In this document: piece after piece, positions 44,183 to 54,055 of the stretch
Numbering within the stretch: the first letter of the stretch is position 1
Layout: every line of letters starts with the position of its first letter
Assembly: GCF_001592305.1 (NCBI RefSeq)
Contig: NZ_BCWR01000001.1
Span: forward strand, 62,001 to 126,000
Direction of reading: 5' to 3'
Length of the DNA: 64,000 nt
DNA from: Hydrogenophaga taeniospiralis CCUG 15921
GTDB taxonomy: Bacteria; Pseudomonadota; Gammaproteobacteria; Burkholderiales; Burkholderiaceae_C
Position numbers and translations under genes: made by a program
Notes under the pieces: generated by a model
Told to the model about the DNA's origin: nothing
What the model saw: the letters and a program-made list of their open reading frames with translations, nothing else
Databases searched by the model: none

Positions 44183-45424
44183 TCAGGCCTCCAGCGCGGC
44201 TGCGGCCACGCGGTGCTGGCCCAAGCCGGCGGCCGCGGCCCGCAGCACACCCACGAGCGCGGCCACATCCGCGCTCTGGTGCGCGGCCGACAGCGCGATG
44301 CGCAGCCGCGCGGTGCCCACCGGCACGGTGGGCGGGCGGATCGCGGGCACCCAGATGCCCTGCTCGCGCAGCGTGGCCATCACGGCCAACGCGGCCTCGT
44401 TGTCGCCGATCACCAGGGGCTGGATCGCGGTGTCCGAGGGCATCAGGGTCCAGCCGGCGGCGTCCACCGCGGCATCGGCCCCAGGCGCGAGGCCTTCGCG
44501 CAGTTGCTCGATCAGGGCGGCCAGGTGCTGGCGGCGGCGCTCACCCTCGGCACCCAGCACACAGCGCAGGCCGGCGCGCACCGCCTCGGCCAGCAGGGCC
44601 GGCGCGGCGGTGGCGTAGGTGTAGCTGCGGGTTTTCTGCAGCAGCCACTCGACCAGGCTCTCGGGCCCGGCCACGAACGCCCCGGCCACGCCCAGCGCCT
44701 TGCCCAGCGTGGCCATGTAGAGCACACGCGGCGAAGCGCCCGGCCCGGTGAGGCCGGCGGCGGCCAGCGCGCCCCGCCCCTGCGGGCCCAGCACGCCAAA
44801 GCCGTGCGCGTCGTCCAGCAGCAGCAAGGCATCGTGCCGCTCGCACAGCGCGTGCAGGCCGGTGATGTCGGCCACGTCGCCGTCCATGCTGAACACCGCG
44901 TCGCTGATCACCAGCTTGCGGCGCGCCGGGCTGGCGGTCAGCAAGGCGTCGAGCCGGGCCAGGTTGCCGTGGGGGTAGCGGTGCACCGTGGCTTTGGACA
45001 GGCGCGCACCGTCGATCAGGCAGGCGTGGTTCAGCGCGTCGGAAAACAGCGCATCGCCCTCGCCCACCAGGGCCGGCACGATGCTCGCATTGGTGGCGTA
45101 ACCGGCGTAGAAATACAGCGCGCGCGGCAGGCCCACGGCCTCGGCCAGCTCACGCTCCAGCGCGGCGTTGGCCACGCTGTGGCCGCTGACCATGGGCGAG
45201 GCCCCGGAGCCCACGCCGTAGCGGTCCACGGCGGCGTGCACCGCCTGGCGCAGCAGCGGGTCTTGCGCGAGGCCCAGGTAGTCGTTGCTGCAGAAGGCCA
45301 GCAGGGACTCGCCGTCCACGTTGAGCCGGGCGCCCTGCTCGGGCACCACGGCGCGGCGGCGGCGGCGCAGGGCCTGGGCGTCCAGCGCGGCCAGGCGGTC
45401 ATCGAATTCGTTCAGCCAACTCAT
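44183..45424 (-). CDS. bioF: 8-Amino-7-oxononanoate synthase
   Basis: A 413-aa PLP enzyme that condenses pimeloyl-ACP/CoA with alanine, the first step of the biotin ring pathway. Features are [43 protein letters not shown] and the PLP Lys in [16 protein letters not shown]. Start at 45424 gives a slightly long C-terminus rich in Ala. It is the last biotin gene in this run and directly precedes cbiB, linking biotin and B12 genes in one transcript. Confidence 0.95.
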   Translation of the reverse strand: MSWLNEFDDRLAALDAQALRRRRRAVVPEQGARLNVDGESLLAFCSNDYLGLAQDPLLRQAVHAAVDRYGVGSGASPMVSGHSVANAALERELAEAVGLPRALYFYAGYATNASIVPALVGEGDALFSDALNHACLIDGARLSKATVHRYPHGNLARLDALLTASPARRKLVISDAVFSMDGDVADITGLHALCERHDALLLLDDAHGFGVLGPQGRGALAAAGLTGPGASPRVLYMATLGKALGVAGAFVAGPESLVEWLLQKTRSYTYATAAPALLAEAVRAGLRCVLGAEGERRRQHLAALIEQLREGLAPGADAAVDAAGWTLMPSDTAIQPLVIGDNEAALAVMATLREQGIWVPAIRPPTVPVGTARLRIALSAAHQSADVAALVGVLRAAAAGLGQHRVAAAALEA

Positions 45425-45434
45425 TGCAGATCCT

Positions 45435-46115
45435 TCATCGCCAGGTGTCGGGCAGGTCCAGCACGATCTGGCGTGCGTCGGGGGTTTGGGGGTGCCAGGG
45501 CACGGTGCCCAGCAGCGGCGCGGGCAGCCAGCGGCGCAGCGTTTCAATGTTTTCGTCGCGGCAGGCCATGTCGGCATCGAGCGTGTTGGCCACCCAGCCG
45601 GCCAGGTGCAGGCCGTCGGCGCGGATGGCCTCGGCACTCAGCAGCGCGTGGTTCAGGCAGCCCAGGCGCAGGCCCACCACCAGCACCACCGGCGCGCCGA
45701 TGGCCAGCGCCAGGTCGGCCAGGGTCTCGCGCTCATTGAGCGGCACGCGCCACCCCCCCGCGCCTTCGACCACCACCACGTCGGCCAGATCGCGCAGCGC
45801 GGCATGCGCGGCGACCAGTTCCGCCACCGTCACGGCCCGGCCGGCGCGCGCCGCCGCGAGGTGCGGCGCCAGGGCATCGGGCAGGGCCACCGGGTTGTCG
45901 AGCACGGCGGGCACGGCCACGGTGGACGCCGCGCGCAGGGCGAGCACGTCTTCGGCCACCCACTCGCCATCGCGCTGCACCAGGCCGGCGGCCACCGGCT
46001 TCATGCCGACCACGCGACGGTGCTGGCGCGCCAGTGTGTGCAGCAGCGCCGCGCTCACCAGGGTCTTGCCCACGCCGGTGTCGGTGCCGGTGACGAAGCA
46101 GCCGTCAAACGCCAT
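45435..46115 (-). CDS. bioD: Dethiobiotin synthase
   Basis: A 226-aa enzyme that closes the ureido ring of dethiobiotin from DAPA, CO2 and ATP. The P-loop is [15 protein letters not shown], followed by MKPVAAG and [12 protein letters not shown]. It overlaps the end of bioA by 11 bases and is ten bases before bioF. Standard length. Confidence 0.95.
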   Translation of the reverse strand: MAFDGCFVTGTDTGVGKTLVSAALLHTLARQHRRVVGMKPVAAGLVQRDGEWVAEDVLALRAASTVAVPAVLDNPVALPDALAPHLAAARAGRAVTVAELVAAHAALRDLADVVVVEGAGGWRVPLNERETLADLALAIGAPVVLVVGLRLGCLNHALLSAEAIRADGLHLAGWVANTLDADMACRDENIETLRRWLPAPLLGTVPWHPQTPDARQIVLDLPDTWR

Positions 46116-47484
46116 CGCGGTCTCCCACCACCGGCGCAGGAGCCGTTTCTTCGGCCAGCGTGGCTTCCAGCGCGGCCAGCGCGCCCCGCGCCAGCAGCTC
46201 GCCCTCGGCCTGGTCGATCACATAAGGCGGCATGGCGTAGAGCGTGTGGCCGATGGGCCGCAGCAGCAGCCCTTGCGTCAGCGCGTGGCGGGCGTAGCGG
46301 CGGCCGAAGTCGGGCAGGCTGCTGGCCACGTCCCACGCGAAGACCATGCCGCGCTGGCGCGCGAAGCGCACACGCGGGTGCTTGGAGAGCGGCTCGAACT
46401 GCGCGGTCAGCCGCTCGCTGGTGCCCAGGTTCTGGCGCAGCGCGTCGGTCTGGTCAAACAGATCCAGCGTGGCCAACGCGGCACGGCAGGCCAGCGGGTT
46501 GCCGGTGTAGCTGTGCGAATGCAGGAAACCGCGCGCCACCTGATCGTCGTAGAAGGCGGCGTACACCGCGTCGGTGGTGAGCACCACCGACAGCGGCAGC
46601 GTGCCGCCGGTCAGGCCCTTGGAGAGGCACAGGAAGTCGGGCCGGATGCCCGCCTGCTCGTGTGCGAACAGGGTGCCGGTGCGGCCGAAGCCGACCGCGA
46701 TCTCGTCGAGCACCAGGTGCACCTGGTAGCGGTCGCAGAGTTCGCGCGCGCGCTGCAGGTACACGGGGTCGTGCATGGCCATGCCGGCGGCGCACTGGAT
46801 CAACGGTTCGATGATCACGGCGGCGGTCTCGTGCGCGTGTTCGGCCAGCCAGTCGCCCAGGGCGGCGGCGGCCCGCTCGGCCACGTCGGCCGGGGTTTCG
46901 CCGGGCGCCGCGCCGCGTGCGTCCGGGCTGGGCACGGTGGCGGCCAGGCGCACCAGCGGCGCGTAGGCCTCGCGAAAGAGCGCGATGTCGGTCACGGCCA
47001 GCGCGCCCACGGTCTCGCCGTGGTAACCCCCGGCCACGCCGACAAACCGGTTCTTCTCGACCCGGCCCGCGTTGCGCCAGTGGTGGGCACTCATCTTCAG
47101 CGCGATCTCGGTGGCGCTGGCGCCGTCGCTGCCGTAGAAGGCGTGGCCCAGGCCGGTGAGCGCGGCCAGGCGCTCGGAAAGTTCAACCACCGGCGCGTGG
47201 GTGAAACCGGCCAGCATCACGTGGTCCAGCGTGTTCAGCTGGTCCACCAGCGCGGCGCGTATCGCGGGGTGGTTGTGGCCAAACAGATTGACCCACCAGG
47301 AGCTGATCGCGTCCAGGTAGCGCCGGCCTTCGCGGTCGTGCAGCCACACGCCCTCGGCCCGCGCCACCGGGATCAGCGGCAAGGCCGCACCGTCGGGCGC
47401 GTGCAGCTTCATCTGCGTGCAGGGGTGCCACACGGCGGCCAGGCTGCGCTGGCGCCAGGCTTCGTTGGGCGACACGCCGCTCAT
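46105..47484 (-). CDS. bioA: Adenosylmethionine-8-amino-7-oxononanoate aminotransferase
   Basis: A 459-aa class III aminotransferase that makes DAPA using SAM as amino donor. Signatures are VWHPCTQMK at the substrate pocket, SSWWVNLFGHNHP, FYGSDGASATEIALKM, LVLDEIAVGFGRTGTLFAHE and the PLP Lys in FLCLSKGLTGG. ATG 47484 is five bases after the bioB stop. Slightly longer than E. coli BioA because of an insertion near residue 190. Confidence 0.95.
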   Translation of the reverse strand: MSGVSPNEAWRQRSLAAVWHPCTQMKLHAPDGAALPLIPVARAEGVWLHDREGRRYLDAISSWWVNLFGHNHPAIRAALVDQLNTLDHVMLAGFTHAPVVELSERLAALTGLGHAFYGSDGASATEIALKMSAHHWRNAGRVEKNRFVGVAGGYHGETVGALAVTDIALFREAYAPLVRLAATVPSPDARGAAPGETPADVAERAAAALGDWLAEHAHETAAVIIEPLIQCAAGMAMHDPVYLQRARELCDRYQVHLVLDEIAVGFGRTGTLFAHEQAGIRPDFLCLSKGLTGGTLPLSVVLTTDAVYAAFYDDQVARGFLHSHSYTGNPLACRAALATLDLFDQTDALRQNLGTSERLTAQFEPLSKHPRVRFARQRGMVFAWDVASSLPDFGRRYARHALTQGLLLRPIGHTLYAMPPYVIDQAEGELLARGALAALEATLAEETAPAPVVGDRDGV

Positions 47485-47489
47485 CGGCG

Positions 47490-48533
47490 TCAACCGCCGA
47501 ACGTGTGGCGGGTTTTGAGGCCCAGGCGCCCCAGCAGCTCGCGGTCGCGGTCCACGTCGGGGTTGCCGGTGGTCAGCAGCTTGTCGCCGTAGAAGATGGA
47601 GTTGGCGCCGGCCACGAAACACAGGGCCTGCACGGCATCGCTCATCTGCTGGCGCCCGGCCGACAGGCGCACCCGTGCGCGCGGCATGGTGATACGCGCC
47701 ACGGCGATGGTGCGCACGAATTCCAGCGGGTCCAGGTCGGGCTGCTCGGCCAGCGGCGTGCCCGCCACCTTCACCAGGTGGTTGATCGGCACCGACTCGG
47801 GGTACGCGGGCGAGAGGTTGGCGAGCTGGGCCACGAGCGCGGCGCGCTGCAGGCGCGACTCGCCCATGCCCACGATGCCGCCGCAGCACACCTTCACGCC
47901 CGCACCGCGCACCCGCTCCAGCGTGTCCAGGCGGTCCTGGTAATCGCGGGTGGTGATCACCTCGCCATAGAAATCGGGCGCGCTGTCCAGGTTGTGGTTG
48001 TAGTAGTCCAGGCCCGCGTCGCGCAGCGTCTCGGCATGGCCCTCGGACAGCATGCCCAGGGTGGCGCAGGCCTCCAGGCCTTCCTCTTTCACAGCGCGCA
48101 CCAGCTCGGCCACGGCGTCCACATCGCGGTCCTTGGGCGCGCGCCAGGCCGCGCCCATGCAAAAGCGCGTGGCCCCGGCCTGCCGAGCGCGCTGGGCGGC
48201 CTCGCGCACCGCGTCCACGCCCATGAGCTTGCCGGCCTCAACGCCGGTGTCGAAATGCACCGACTGCGGGCAGTAGCCGCAGTCTTCGGGGCAGCCACCG
48301 GTCTTCACCGACAACAGCGTGGCCAGCTCCACCTCGGTCGGGTCGAAATGCTCGCGGTGCACGGTCTGCGCGCGGTACATGAGATCGGAGAACGGCAGGT
48401 CGAACAGCGCCGCGACCTCGTCCACCGCCCAGACCCGCTGGCCGGTGTCGACCGCGGGAGCCGGTGCTTTGCGCGGGGCATGGAAATGCAGGGGCTGCGC
48501 GGCGGCAGGAAGGGTGGTATGGGTCGTGGTCAT
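47490..48533 (-). CDS. bioB: Biotin synthase
   Basis: A 347-aa radical SAM enzyme that inserts sulfur into dethiobiotin. The radical SAM cluster motif is [11 protein letters not shown] (C-x3-C-x2-C), followed by [13 protein letters not shown] and [20 protein letters not shown]; the [2Fe-2S] Cys and Arg residues lie downstream (ETLGML..C, RLSAGR). An AGGAGA site precedes the ATG. It lies 33 bases after bluB with no clear terminator or separate promoter. Confidence 0.97.
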   Translation of the reverse strand: MTTTHTTLPAAAQPLHFHAPRKAPAPAVDTGQRVWAVDEVAALFDLPFSDLMYRAQTVHREHFDPTEVELATLLSVKTGGCPEDCGYCPQSVHFDTGVEAGKLMGVDAVREAAQRARQAGATRFCMGAAWRAPKDRDVDAVAELVRAVKEEGLEACATLGMLSEGHAETLRDAGLDYYNHNLDSAPDFYGEVITTRDYQDRLDTLERVRGAGVKVCCGGIVGMGESRLQRAALVAQLANLSPAYPESVPINHLVKVAGTPLAEQPDLDPLEFVRTIAVARITMPRARVRLSAGRQQMSDAVQALCFVAGANSIFYGDKLLTTGNPDVDRDRELLGRLGLKTRHTFGG

Positions 48534-48566
48534 CGGTAGGTCTCCTAGGGTTCAAGAAACGGGGGG

Positions 48567-49256
48567 TCACCCAGCCACCGTTTCGCATTGGCCCAGGGGC
48601 TGGCCCCAGGCGTCTTCAAACAGCATATTGTCCAATGCGCAGCGCTGGGCCCAGCGCTGCTGCTGGAGCATCGGCTCCTCGTAAAAATGCGGCACCGGCC
48701 CGATGCACAGCAAGGCAATGGGCTCGGCCCCGGCGGGCATGCCCAGCAGTGAGGCCACGGCCGCCGGGTCGAACATCGAAACCCAGCCCATGCCCAGCCC
48801 CTCGGCGCGCGCGGCGAGCCAGAGGTTCTGAATGGCACAGGCGGTGGAGGCGAGGTCCATCTGCGGCAGGGTCCTGCGGCCAAACACATGGCGCTCGCGG
48901 CCGTCGGCCAGCGCCACCACCCAGACCTCGGCCGCGTCCATCAGGCCCTCGACCTTGAGATGCATGAACGCATCTTCGCGCGGCCCCAGCGCACGGCCGG
49001 TCTGCACGCGCTCCTGTTCCACCAGTGCCTGCAGCCCGCGCCGCAACGCCGGCGACGCCACCCGCAGGAAGCGCCAGGGCTGCATGAACCCCACGCTGGG
49101 CGCGTGGTGCGCGGCGGTGAGCAGGCGTCGCATCACTTCCGGAGCAACCTCCCCGCCCGCGAAGTGGCGCATGTCGCGCCGCTCGAAGATGGCGCGGTAC
49201 ACGGCATCGCGCTCGGCCGCGGAAAAAGCCTGGTCTGGGGCGGGCGAATGGGGCAT
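48567..49256 (-). CDS. bluB: 5,6-Dimethylbenzimidazole synthase
   Basis: A 229-aa nitroreductase-fold enzyme that breaks FMNH2 with oxygen to make the lower ligand of B12. BluB features: FERRDMRHFAGGEVAPEVMRRLLTAAHHAPSVGFMQPWRFLRV near the N-terminus, and STACAIQNLWLAARAEGLGMGWVSMFDP. Its presence means this cell can make aerobic DMB. ATG at 49256 is preferred to a TTG three bases upstream. Product feeds CobT from the same operon. Confidence 0.93.
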   Translation of the reverse strand: MPHSPAPDQAFSAAERDAVYRAIFERRDMRHFAGGEVAPEVMRRLLTAAHHAPSVGFMQPWRFLRVASPALRRGLQALVEQERVQTGRALGPREDAFMHLKVEGLMDAAEVWVVALADGRERHVFGRRTLPQMDLASTACAIQNLWLAARAEGLGMGWVSMFDPAAVASLLGMPAGAEPIALLCIGPVPHFYEEPMLQQQRWAQRCALDNMLFEDAWGQPLGQCETVAG

Positions 49257-49271
49257 CAAGGGCTCTGCCGC

Positions 49272-49853
49272 TCAGTCTTCGATACCGCGCTGCGCGGGTA
49301 TGCCCGCCTTGAACGCGTGTTTCACCAGGGTCATCTCGGTCACGGTGTCGGCCAGCTCGATGATCTCGGGCGGGCAGCGTCGCCCGGTGATGACCACGTG
49401 CACATCGCGTGGGCGGTCGCGCAGCGTCTGCAGCACATCGTCCAGCGGCAGCCAGCCGTAGATCAACGGGTAGGTCAGCTCGTCGAGCGTGACCATGAAG
49501 TAGTCACCACCGAGGATGGCCGCCTTCGCCTTCTGCCAGCCGTCGCGTGCGAGCTGGGCGGAGTGTTCGAGGTCCTGGCTCTTCCAGCTGAAGCCGTCGC
49601 CCAACCCTTCTATCGGCAAACCCAGTTGCTCGAACACGCGGTGCTCCCCAAAGCGCGCGCTGGGCACTTTCATAAACTGGAAAATCTTTACCTGTTTGCC
49701 GTGCACGTGCGTGCGGCCCAGCGCGCGCATCGCGAGGCCAAAAGCGGCCGTGCTCTTGCCCTTGCCGTCGCCGGTGTGCACGATCACGAGGCCCCGGCGT
49801 TCGCCCTCGGGCTTTTCATAGCGTTTCTCGGTGGGTGGGGTTTCGATCTGCAT
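49272..49853 (-). CDS. cobO: Cob(I)yrinic acid a,c-diamide adenosyltransferase
   Basis: A 193-aa CobA/CobO-type corrinoid adenosyltransferase that puts the 5'-deoxyadenosyl ligand on cobalt from ATP. The nucleotide-binding motif is VIVHTGDGKGKSTAAFGLAMRALG, and FMKVPSARFGEHRVFEQLG and VHVVITGRRCPPEI are typical. It is 15 bases from both neighbours and likely co-transcribed with the B12 transporter. Cytoplasmic. Confidence 0.95.
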   Translation of the reverse strand: MQIETPPTEKRYEKPEGERRGLVIVHTGDGKGKSTAAFGLAMRALGRTHVHGKQVKIFQFMKVPSARFGEHRVFEQLGLPIEGLGDGFSWKSQDLEHSAQLARDGWQKAKAAILGGDYFMVTLDELTYPLIYGWLPLDDVLQTLRDRPRDVHVVITGRRCPPEIIELADTVTEMTLVKHAFKAGIPAQRGIED

Positions 49854-49868
49854 AGGGTTCCTTGTCGT

Positions 49869-50669
49869 CTATTGGGGCAGCGCGACGAAGTGCGCGCCCA
49901 GGGGGTGGATGGCGATGCGGTGGTCGAACACGGCTTCGAGCGCGCGGTGCGCCGCGGGTTCGGCACAGGGCCCGGTGTGGCGCACATGGCCCTGCTGCAT
50001 CACCACGATGTCGTCGGCCAGCAGCGCCAGCGTGATCTCGTGCAACACGCTCACCACCGTGCGACCCTGCCCCACCAGTTCGCGCACCAGCGCGATCCAG
50101 TCGGCCTGGTGCGGCGGGTCAAGGTTGGCCAGCGGTTCGTCCATCAGCATCACGCCGGCCTCGACCGCGAGCAGGCGCGCCAGCAGCACGCGCTGGCGCT
50201 CACCGCCGGAGAGCGAACCCAGCGGCCGCGCGCGCCATTCCCAAGCCTGGGTCTGGCGCAGCGCGCGCTCCACCGCCGCGTGGTCGGCCTCGCCCGGCGG
50301 GGCCAGCCAGGCCTGGTGCGGCAGGCGCCCGAGCAGCGCCACGTCGTGCACGGTGAGGTCGTCGGCGCTGGCCTCGCCCGCGCCGCTCTGCGCCAGCCAG
50401 GCCAGGGCACGGGCCCGTTCGCGCGGCGCCATGCCGGGCATGGGCTCGCCGTGCAGCAGCACCTCGCCACCGTGCGGCAACACGCCGGCGAGCGCGCGCA
50501 GCAGGGTCGATTTGCCCGCACCGTTGGGGCCGACGATGCTGGTCCAGCGACCCGCCGCGAGCGACACATCGATGCCATGCAGCACCTGCCGGTGCGCGGC
50601 GCCGTGGCCCAGGCTGGCGCTCAGGTTCAGCGCCTGCAGCGCGGTGGCTTGTTCGGTACAGATGTCCAT
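49869..50669 (-). CDS. btuD: B12/corrinoid ABC transporter ATP-binding protein
   Basis: A 266-aa ABC ATPase. Walker A is GPNGAGKSTLL, the signature is LSGGERQRVLLARLL, and Walker B is VMLMDEPLANLD with switch His in SVLHEI. FecCDE/BtuD-type spacing. It partners with the permease 16 bases upstream and the binding protein before it. Its position in the riboswitch-led run indicates vitamin B12 or cobinamide as substrate. Confidence 0.9.
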   Translation of the reverse strand: MDICTEQATALQALNLSASLGHGAAHRQVLHGIDVSLAAGRWTSIVGPNGAGKSTLLRALAGVLPHGGEVLLHGEPMPGMAPRERARALAWLAQSGAGEASADDLTVHDVALLGRLPHQAWLAPPGEADHAAVERALRQTQAWEWRARPLGSLSGGERQRVLLARLLAVEAGVMLMDEPLANLDPPHQADWIALVRELVGQGRTVVSVLHEITLALLADDIVVMQQGHVRHTGPCAEPAAHRALEAVFDHRIAIHPLGAHFVALPQ

Positions 50670-50685
50670 CGGGTCTTCCTTCGCC

Positions 50686-51726
50686 CTACCCCACCCGCCG
50701 GCGCATCAGCCAGAGCAGGTAGCCGCCGCCCAGCACCGCGGTGAGCACGCCCACGGGCAGCTCCTGCGGCGCCATGAGGCCACGCGCCAGGGTGTCGGCG
50801 AGCATCAGCAGCACCCCGCCCATGAGGCTGGCGAGCAGCACCAGCCAGGCGTGGGTGGTCTTGACCACGGCGCGCACCAGGTGCGGCGCGGCCAGGCCCA
50901 CGAAAGCGATCAACCCGGTTTGCGCCACCGCGGTGCCGGTGGCCAGCGCGAGCACCCCCACCAGCGCGGCACGCAGCGGCACCAGCGGCAGGCCCAGGCT
51001 GAGCGCCGTGGCCTCGCCCAGCGCCAGGCCGTCGAGCACGCGCGACAGGCCCCAGGCCAGCAGCAGGCACACGAAGCCGATGCCGCCCATGAGCAGGCAG
51101 GACGCCCAGCCCACGAACCCGGTGGAGCCCAGCATGAAGGCCTGCATGGCCTGCAGGGTTTCGGGCACGCTGAGCGTGACCAGCGAGGTGATGGCGCCCA
51201 GCACCACGCCCACCACCACCCCCGCGAGCAGCAAGCGCAGCGTGTGCTGCACGCCGCGCGCCAGCGCCAGCGTGAGCAGCACCGCGAGCACCGCGCCCAC
51301 GAAGGCCGCACCCGTCAGACCCAGGCGCACCACCCACTGCGTGGCGAACGGCGAGACGCCCAGGCCGGCCAGCGCGAGCGCCACGCCCAGCGAAGCGCCC
51401 GAGGCGCTGCCCAGCAGAAACGGGTCGGCCAGCGGGTTGCGAAACAGGCCCTGCGCCACCGCGCCGGCCAGGCCCAGCAGGGCCCCGGCCGCGAAGGCGC
51501 CCACGGTGCGCGGCGCACGGATGTCCCAGACGATCTGCGCGGCCACCGGGTCGGCCAGCATGGTCCACACCGCTTCGAGGCCGGTGCTGCCCACCCCCAG
51601 GCCCAGCACCCCGAGCACACCACCCAGCAGCACCAACCCCACGGCGAGGGTCAGCGCACGGGTGACGGGGCGGGGCATGGGGGCCATGGTGGCGAGGGCT
51701 ACGGTGGCGCTGTTGCCCGGGCTCAT
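50686..51726 (-). CDS. btuC: B12/corrinoid ABC transporter permease (BtuC/FecCD family)
   Basis: A 346-aa inner-membrane permease with about ten hydrophobic segments. FecCD hallmarks are RAPRTVGAFAAGALLGLAGAVAQGLFRNPLADPFLLGSASGASLG and VAQTGLIAFVGLAAPHLVRAVV. The start ATG at 51726 overlaps the btuF stop (ATGA). It would import cobalamin with BtuF and BtuD. Confidence 0.93.
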   Translation of the reverse strand: MSPGNSATVALATMAPMPRPVTRALTLAVGLVLLGGVLGVLGLGVGSTGLEAVWTMLADPVAAQIVWDIRAPRTVGAFAAGALLGLAGAVAQGLFRNPLADPFLLGSASGASLGVALALAGLGVSPFATQWVVRLGLTGAAFVGAVLAVLLTLALARGVQHTLRLLLAGVVVGVVLGAITSLVTLSVPETLQAMQAFMLGSTGFVGWASCLLMGGIGFVCLLLAWGLSRVLDGLALGEATALSLGLPLVPLRAALVGVLALATGTAVAQTGLIAFVGLAAPHLVRAVVKTTHAWLVLLASLMGGVLLMLADTLARGLMAPQELPVGVLTAVLGGGYLLWLMRRRVG

Positions 51727-52685
51727 GGGGCTTTGTCCTGCAGGCAACGCGCCATGAGGCGCGCCGCTTCGGCCATGCGCGGGCCAGGCCGCACCAGCAC
51801 GTCGGATTCGGCGTTGGGGAACACACACAGGCGGTTTTCGCGCACGGCGCGGATGCCGCGCCAGCCCGGCCGCTGCGTCATGCCCTCGAAATTGCGGTCG
51901 CCCACCATGATCAGGTCCGGGTTGGCGCGCACCACGAATTCGGGATTCAGCTTGGGGAACGGCCCCAGATGCGCGGGCACGATGTTCTGCACGCCCAGGC
52001 GCGTGAGCGTCTCGCCGATGAACGACGAGGTGCCCGCGCCGTAGGGCGCGCGGTTCACCTCGAAATACACCCGCGTGTTCTTCACGCGCGCCGGCAGCGA
52101 CTGCGCCGCGGCCGACACGGCTGCGTCGATGTGGCGCCACACGCGCTGGCTCTGCGCGTCGTCCACGCCCAGCACCCGCCCCACCTTGCCCAGCACGCGC
52201 TGCACGTCGGCGTGGCTCTTGGGCTCCAGCGCCACCACCTTCAGCCCCAGCCCCTCCAGCCGGTCGATCACGCGCGAGGACTGCGCGAGCAGCACCACAT
52301 CGGGCCGCAGCGCCACGATGGCCTCCACGTTGGGGTCGATGCCGCCGCCCACGCGCGGGAGCTTGTCCAGCGAAGCGGGCCAGTTGGAATAGCGGTCCAC
52401 GCCCACAAGCCGCGCACACTGACCGAGCTCGCACACGGTTTCGGTGAGCGAGGGCAGCAGCGTCACGATGCGTTGCGGCGGCGCATCCCAGCGCACGGTC
52501 ACGCCGCGGTCGTCCATGACCTCGATGCCCGCGGCCTGCAGCGCGCCCGCCCAGGCCAGCAGCCCGGTCACGAACAAGCACCGCCAGCCGGCCCCGGCCG
52601 CGGAATACCGCGAAGCCGGTTGTGCCCGGCCACCGCTGCGCGCCCCCGGCAAGAGGCGCCCAAGGTATTTCAAGGGGTTATGCAT
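51723..52685 (-). CDS. btuF: Periplasmic cobalamin-binding protein
   Basis: A 320-aa binding protein of the BtuF family. It has an unusually long N-terminal segment before the hydrophobic core CLFVTGLLAWAGALQAAG, so the true start may be internal. The mature part shows RIVTLLPSLTETVCELG, LVGVDRYSNWP and the closing pattern RPGPRMAEAARLMARCL. It delivers corrinoids to BtuCD. It overlaps cobU by eight bases. Confidence 0.9.
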   Translation of the reverse strand: MHNPLKYLGRLLPGARSGGRAQPASRYSAAGAGWRCLFVTGLLAWAGALQAAGIEVMDDRGVTVRWDAPPQRIVTLLPSLTETVCELGQCARLVGVDRYSNWPASLDKLPRVGGGIDPNVEAIVALRPDVVLLAQSSRVIDRLEGLGLKVVALEPKSHADVQRVLGKVGRVLGVDDAQSQRVWRHIDAAVSAAAQSLPARVKNTRVYFEVNRAPYGAGTSSFIGETLTRLGVQNIVPAHLGPFPKLNPEFVVRANPDLIMVGDRNFEGMTQRPGWRGIRAVRENRLCVFPNAESDVLVRPGPRMAEAARLMARCLQDKAP

Positions 52686-53244
52686 GATGTCCCTTCAATC
52701 TCAGTGGCAGGCCCGCCGCCATCAGCGTGACGCGCTCGCAGGCGGCGGCCACGGCCTGATTCAGACCTCCGAGCGCGTCCACGAAGGCGCGCACCTCGCG
52801 CCCCATCGGGATCACGCCCAGACCAATTTCATTGCCCACCAGCACCACCGGGCCAGCGGCCTGTTCGATGGCGCCGCACAGGGCCCTGGCCGGTTCAGCG
52901 GCCTCGACGCTCACGCCATCCATCGGCATCAGCAGGTTCGTCAGCCACAGCGTGAGACAGTCCACCACCACCAGCGTGTGCGGCGCGCTGTGCTGGCGCA
53001 GGGCCTCGGCCAGCGCCAGCGGCTCTTCCACCGTCGCCATGCCCGGCACGCGCACCGCGCGATCGCGCTGGTGGCGCGCGATGCGCTCGCGCATCTCCTC
53101 GTCCCAGGCCTGGCCGGTGGCGATCAGCACCGCGCGGTGGGTCGCACGGGCGCCTAGCCACTGCCGCGCCAGCATTTCCGCGCGGCGCGACTTGCCGCTC
53201 TTCTGGCCGCCCAGGATGAATTCGCTGCGTGCCACGTCAACCAT
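52678..53244 (-). CDS. cobU: Adenosylcobinamide kinase / guanylyltransferase
   Basis: A 188-aa bifunctional CobU/CobP that phosphorylates adenosylcobinamide and forms the GDP derivative used by CobS. The P-loop is LGGQKSGKSRRAE, and VDCLTLWLTNLL and VLVGNEIGLGVIPMGREVRAFVD are family signatures. It overlaps both neighbours by eight bases, showing tight coupling. Confidence 0.95.
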   Translation of the reverse strand: MVDVARSEFILGGQKSGKSRRAEMLARQWLGARATHRAVLIATGQAWDEEMRERIARHQRDRAVRVPGMATVEEPLALAEALRQHSAPHTLVVVDCLTLWLTNLLMPMDGVSVEAAEPARALCGAIEQAAGPVVLVGNEIGLGVIPMGREVRAFVDALGGLNQAVAAACERVTLMAAGLPLRLKGHHA

Positions 53245-54055
53245 GCTGTTCCATCCATTGCAGAACGATGCGCTGCATCTGCGCCACGCCGTCGGTGAGT
53301 GCGGCCGGGCCGGGTTGCAGGATGTCGGCCGACTTGATCTCGAACAGCTGGCCCGTCGTCACCGCGTTCACCGCCTGCCAGCCCACGCGCGCCGCCACCT
53401 TTTCGGGCCGGAACTTCTTGCCGCACCAGGAGCCGATGATGATGTCGGGGTTGCGGCGCACGATCTCGGCGGGGTCGGCAATGATGCGGTTCTTGCCCAG
53501 CGACTCGCGCGCCAGCTCGGGAAACACGTCGTCGCCTCCGGCGATGCCCAGCAACTCGGACACCCAGCGGATGCCGCTGATGTGCGGCTCATCCCACTCT
53601 TCGAAGAACACCCGCGGGCGGCGCTTGCCGAACGCTTCGAGCACCCGCACCGACTGGCCGATGGCATCAAGCCGGGTGCGCGTGGCGGCGATCCAGGCCA
53701 GCCCCTCTTCGGCACAGCCCACCATGGCCGCCACCTGGTACAGCATGGCGAAGATCTCGTCCACGCTGCGCTGGTTGAACACCGTCACCTGCACACCGGC
53801 ACGGATCAGCGCCGCGGCAATGTCGGCCTGCAGGTCGGAGAAGCCGAACACGCAGTCGGGCCGCAACTCCAGAATCTTGTCGATCTTCGCGTTGAGAAAC
53901 GCGCTCACCTTGGGCTTTTCCTCGCGCGCACGGCGCGGGCGCACCGTGTAGCCCGAGATGCCCACGATGCGGTGCTCCTGCCCCAGCAGGTAGAGCCACT
54001 CGGTGGTCTCTTCGGTCAGGCAGACGATGCGCTGCGGGCCCAGGTGGGTGTTCAC
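53237..54055 (-). CDS. Cobalamin-binding-protein homologue without signal peptide
   Basis: A 272-aa BtuF/FepB-fold protein starting at GTG 54055 (GTGA overlap with the cobB stop). It reads QRIVCLTEETTEWLYLLGQEHRIVGISGYTVRPRRAREEKP, then GFSDLQADIAAALIRAGVQVTVFNQRSVDEIF and PDIIIGSWCGKKF. There is no signal peptide, and upstream sequence is cobB coding, so it should stay in the cytoplasm. It differs from btuF at 51723. A corrinoid sensor or scavenging role is possible; function is not established here. Confidence 0.8.
   Translation of the reverse strand: MNTHLGPQRIVCLTEETTEWLYLLGQEHRIVGISGYTVRPRRAREEKPKVSAFLNAKIDKILELRPDCVFGFSDLQADIAAALIRAGVQVTVFNQRSVDEIFAMLYQVAAMVGCAEEGLAWIAATRTRLDAIGQSVRVLEAFGKRRPRVFFEEWDEPHISGIRWVSELLGIAGGDDVFPELARESLGKNRIIADPAEIVRRNPDIIIGSWCGKKFRPEKVAARVGWQAVNAVTTGQLFEIKSADILQPGPAALTDGVAQMQRIVLQWMEQHG

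Noticed and set aside
48534..48566. Separate biotin promoter or BirA operator before bioB
   Set aside because: Only 33 bases separate the genes, and I see neither promoter boxes nor a BirA-type palindrome there, though one inside bluB cannot be excluded.
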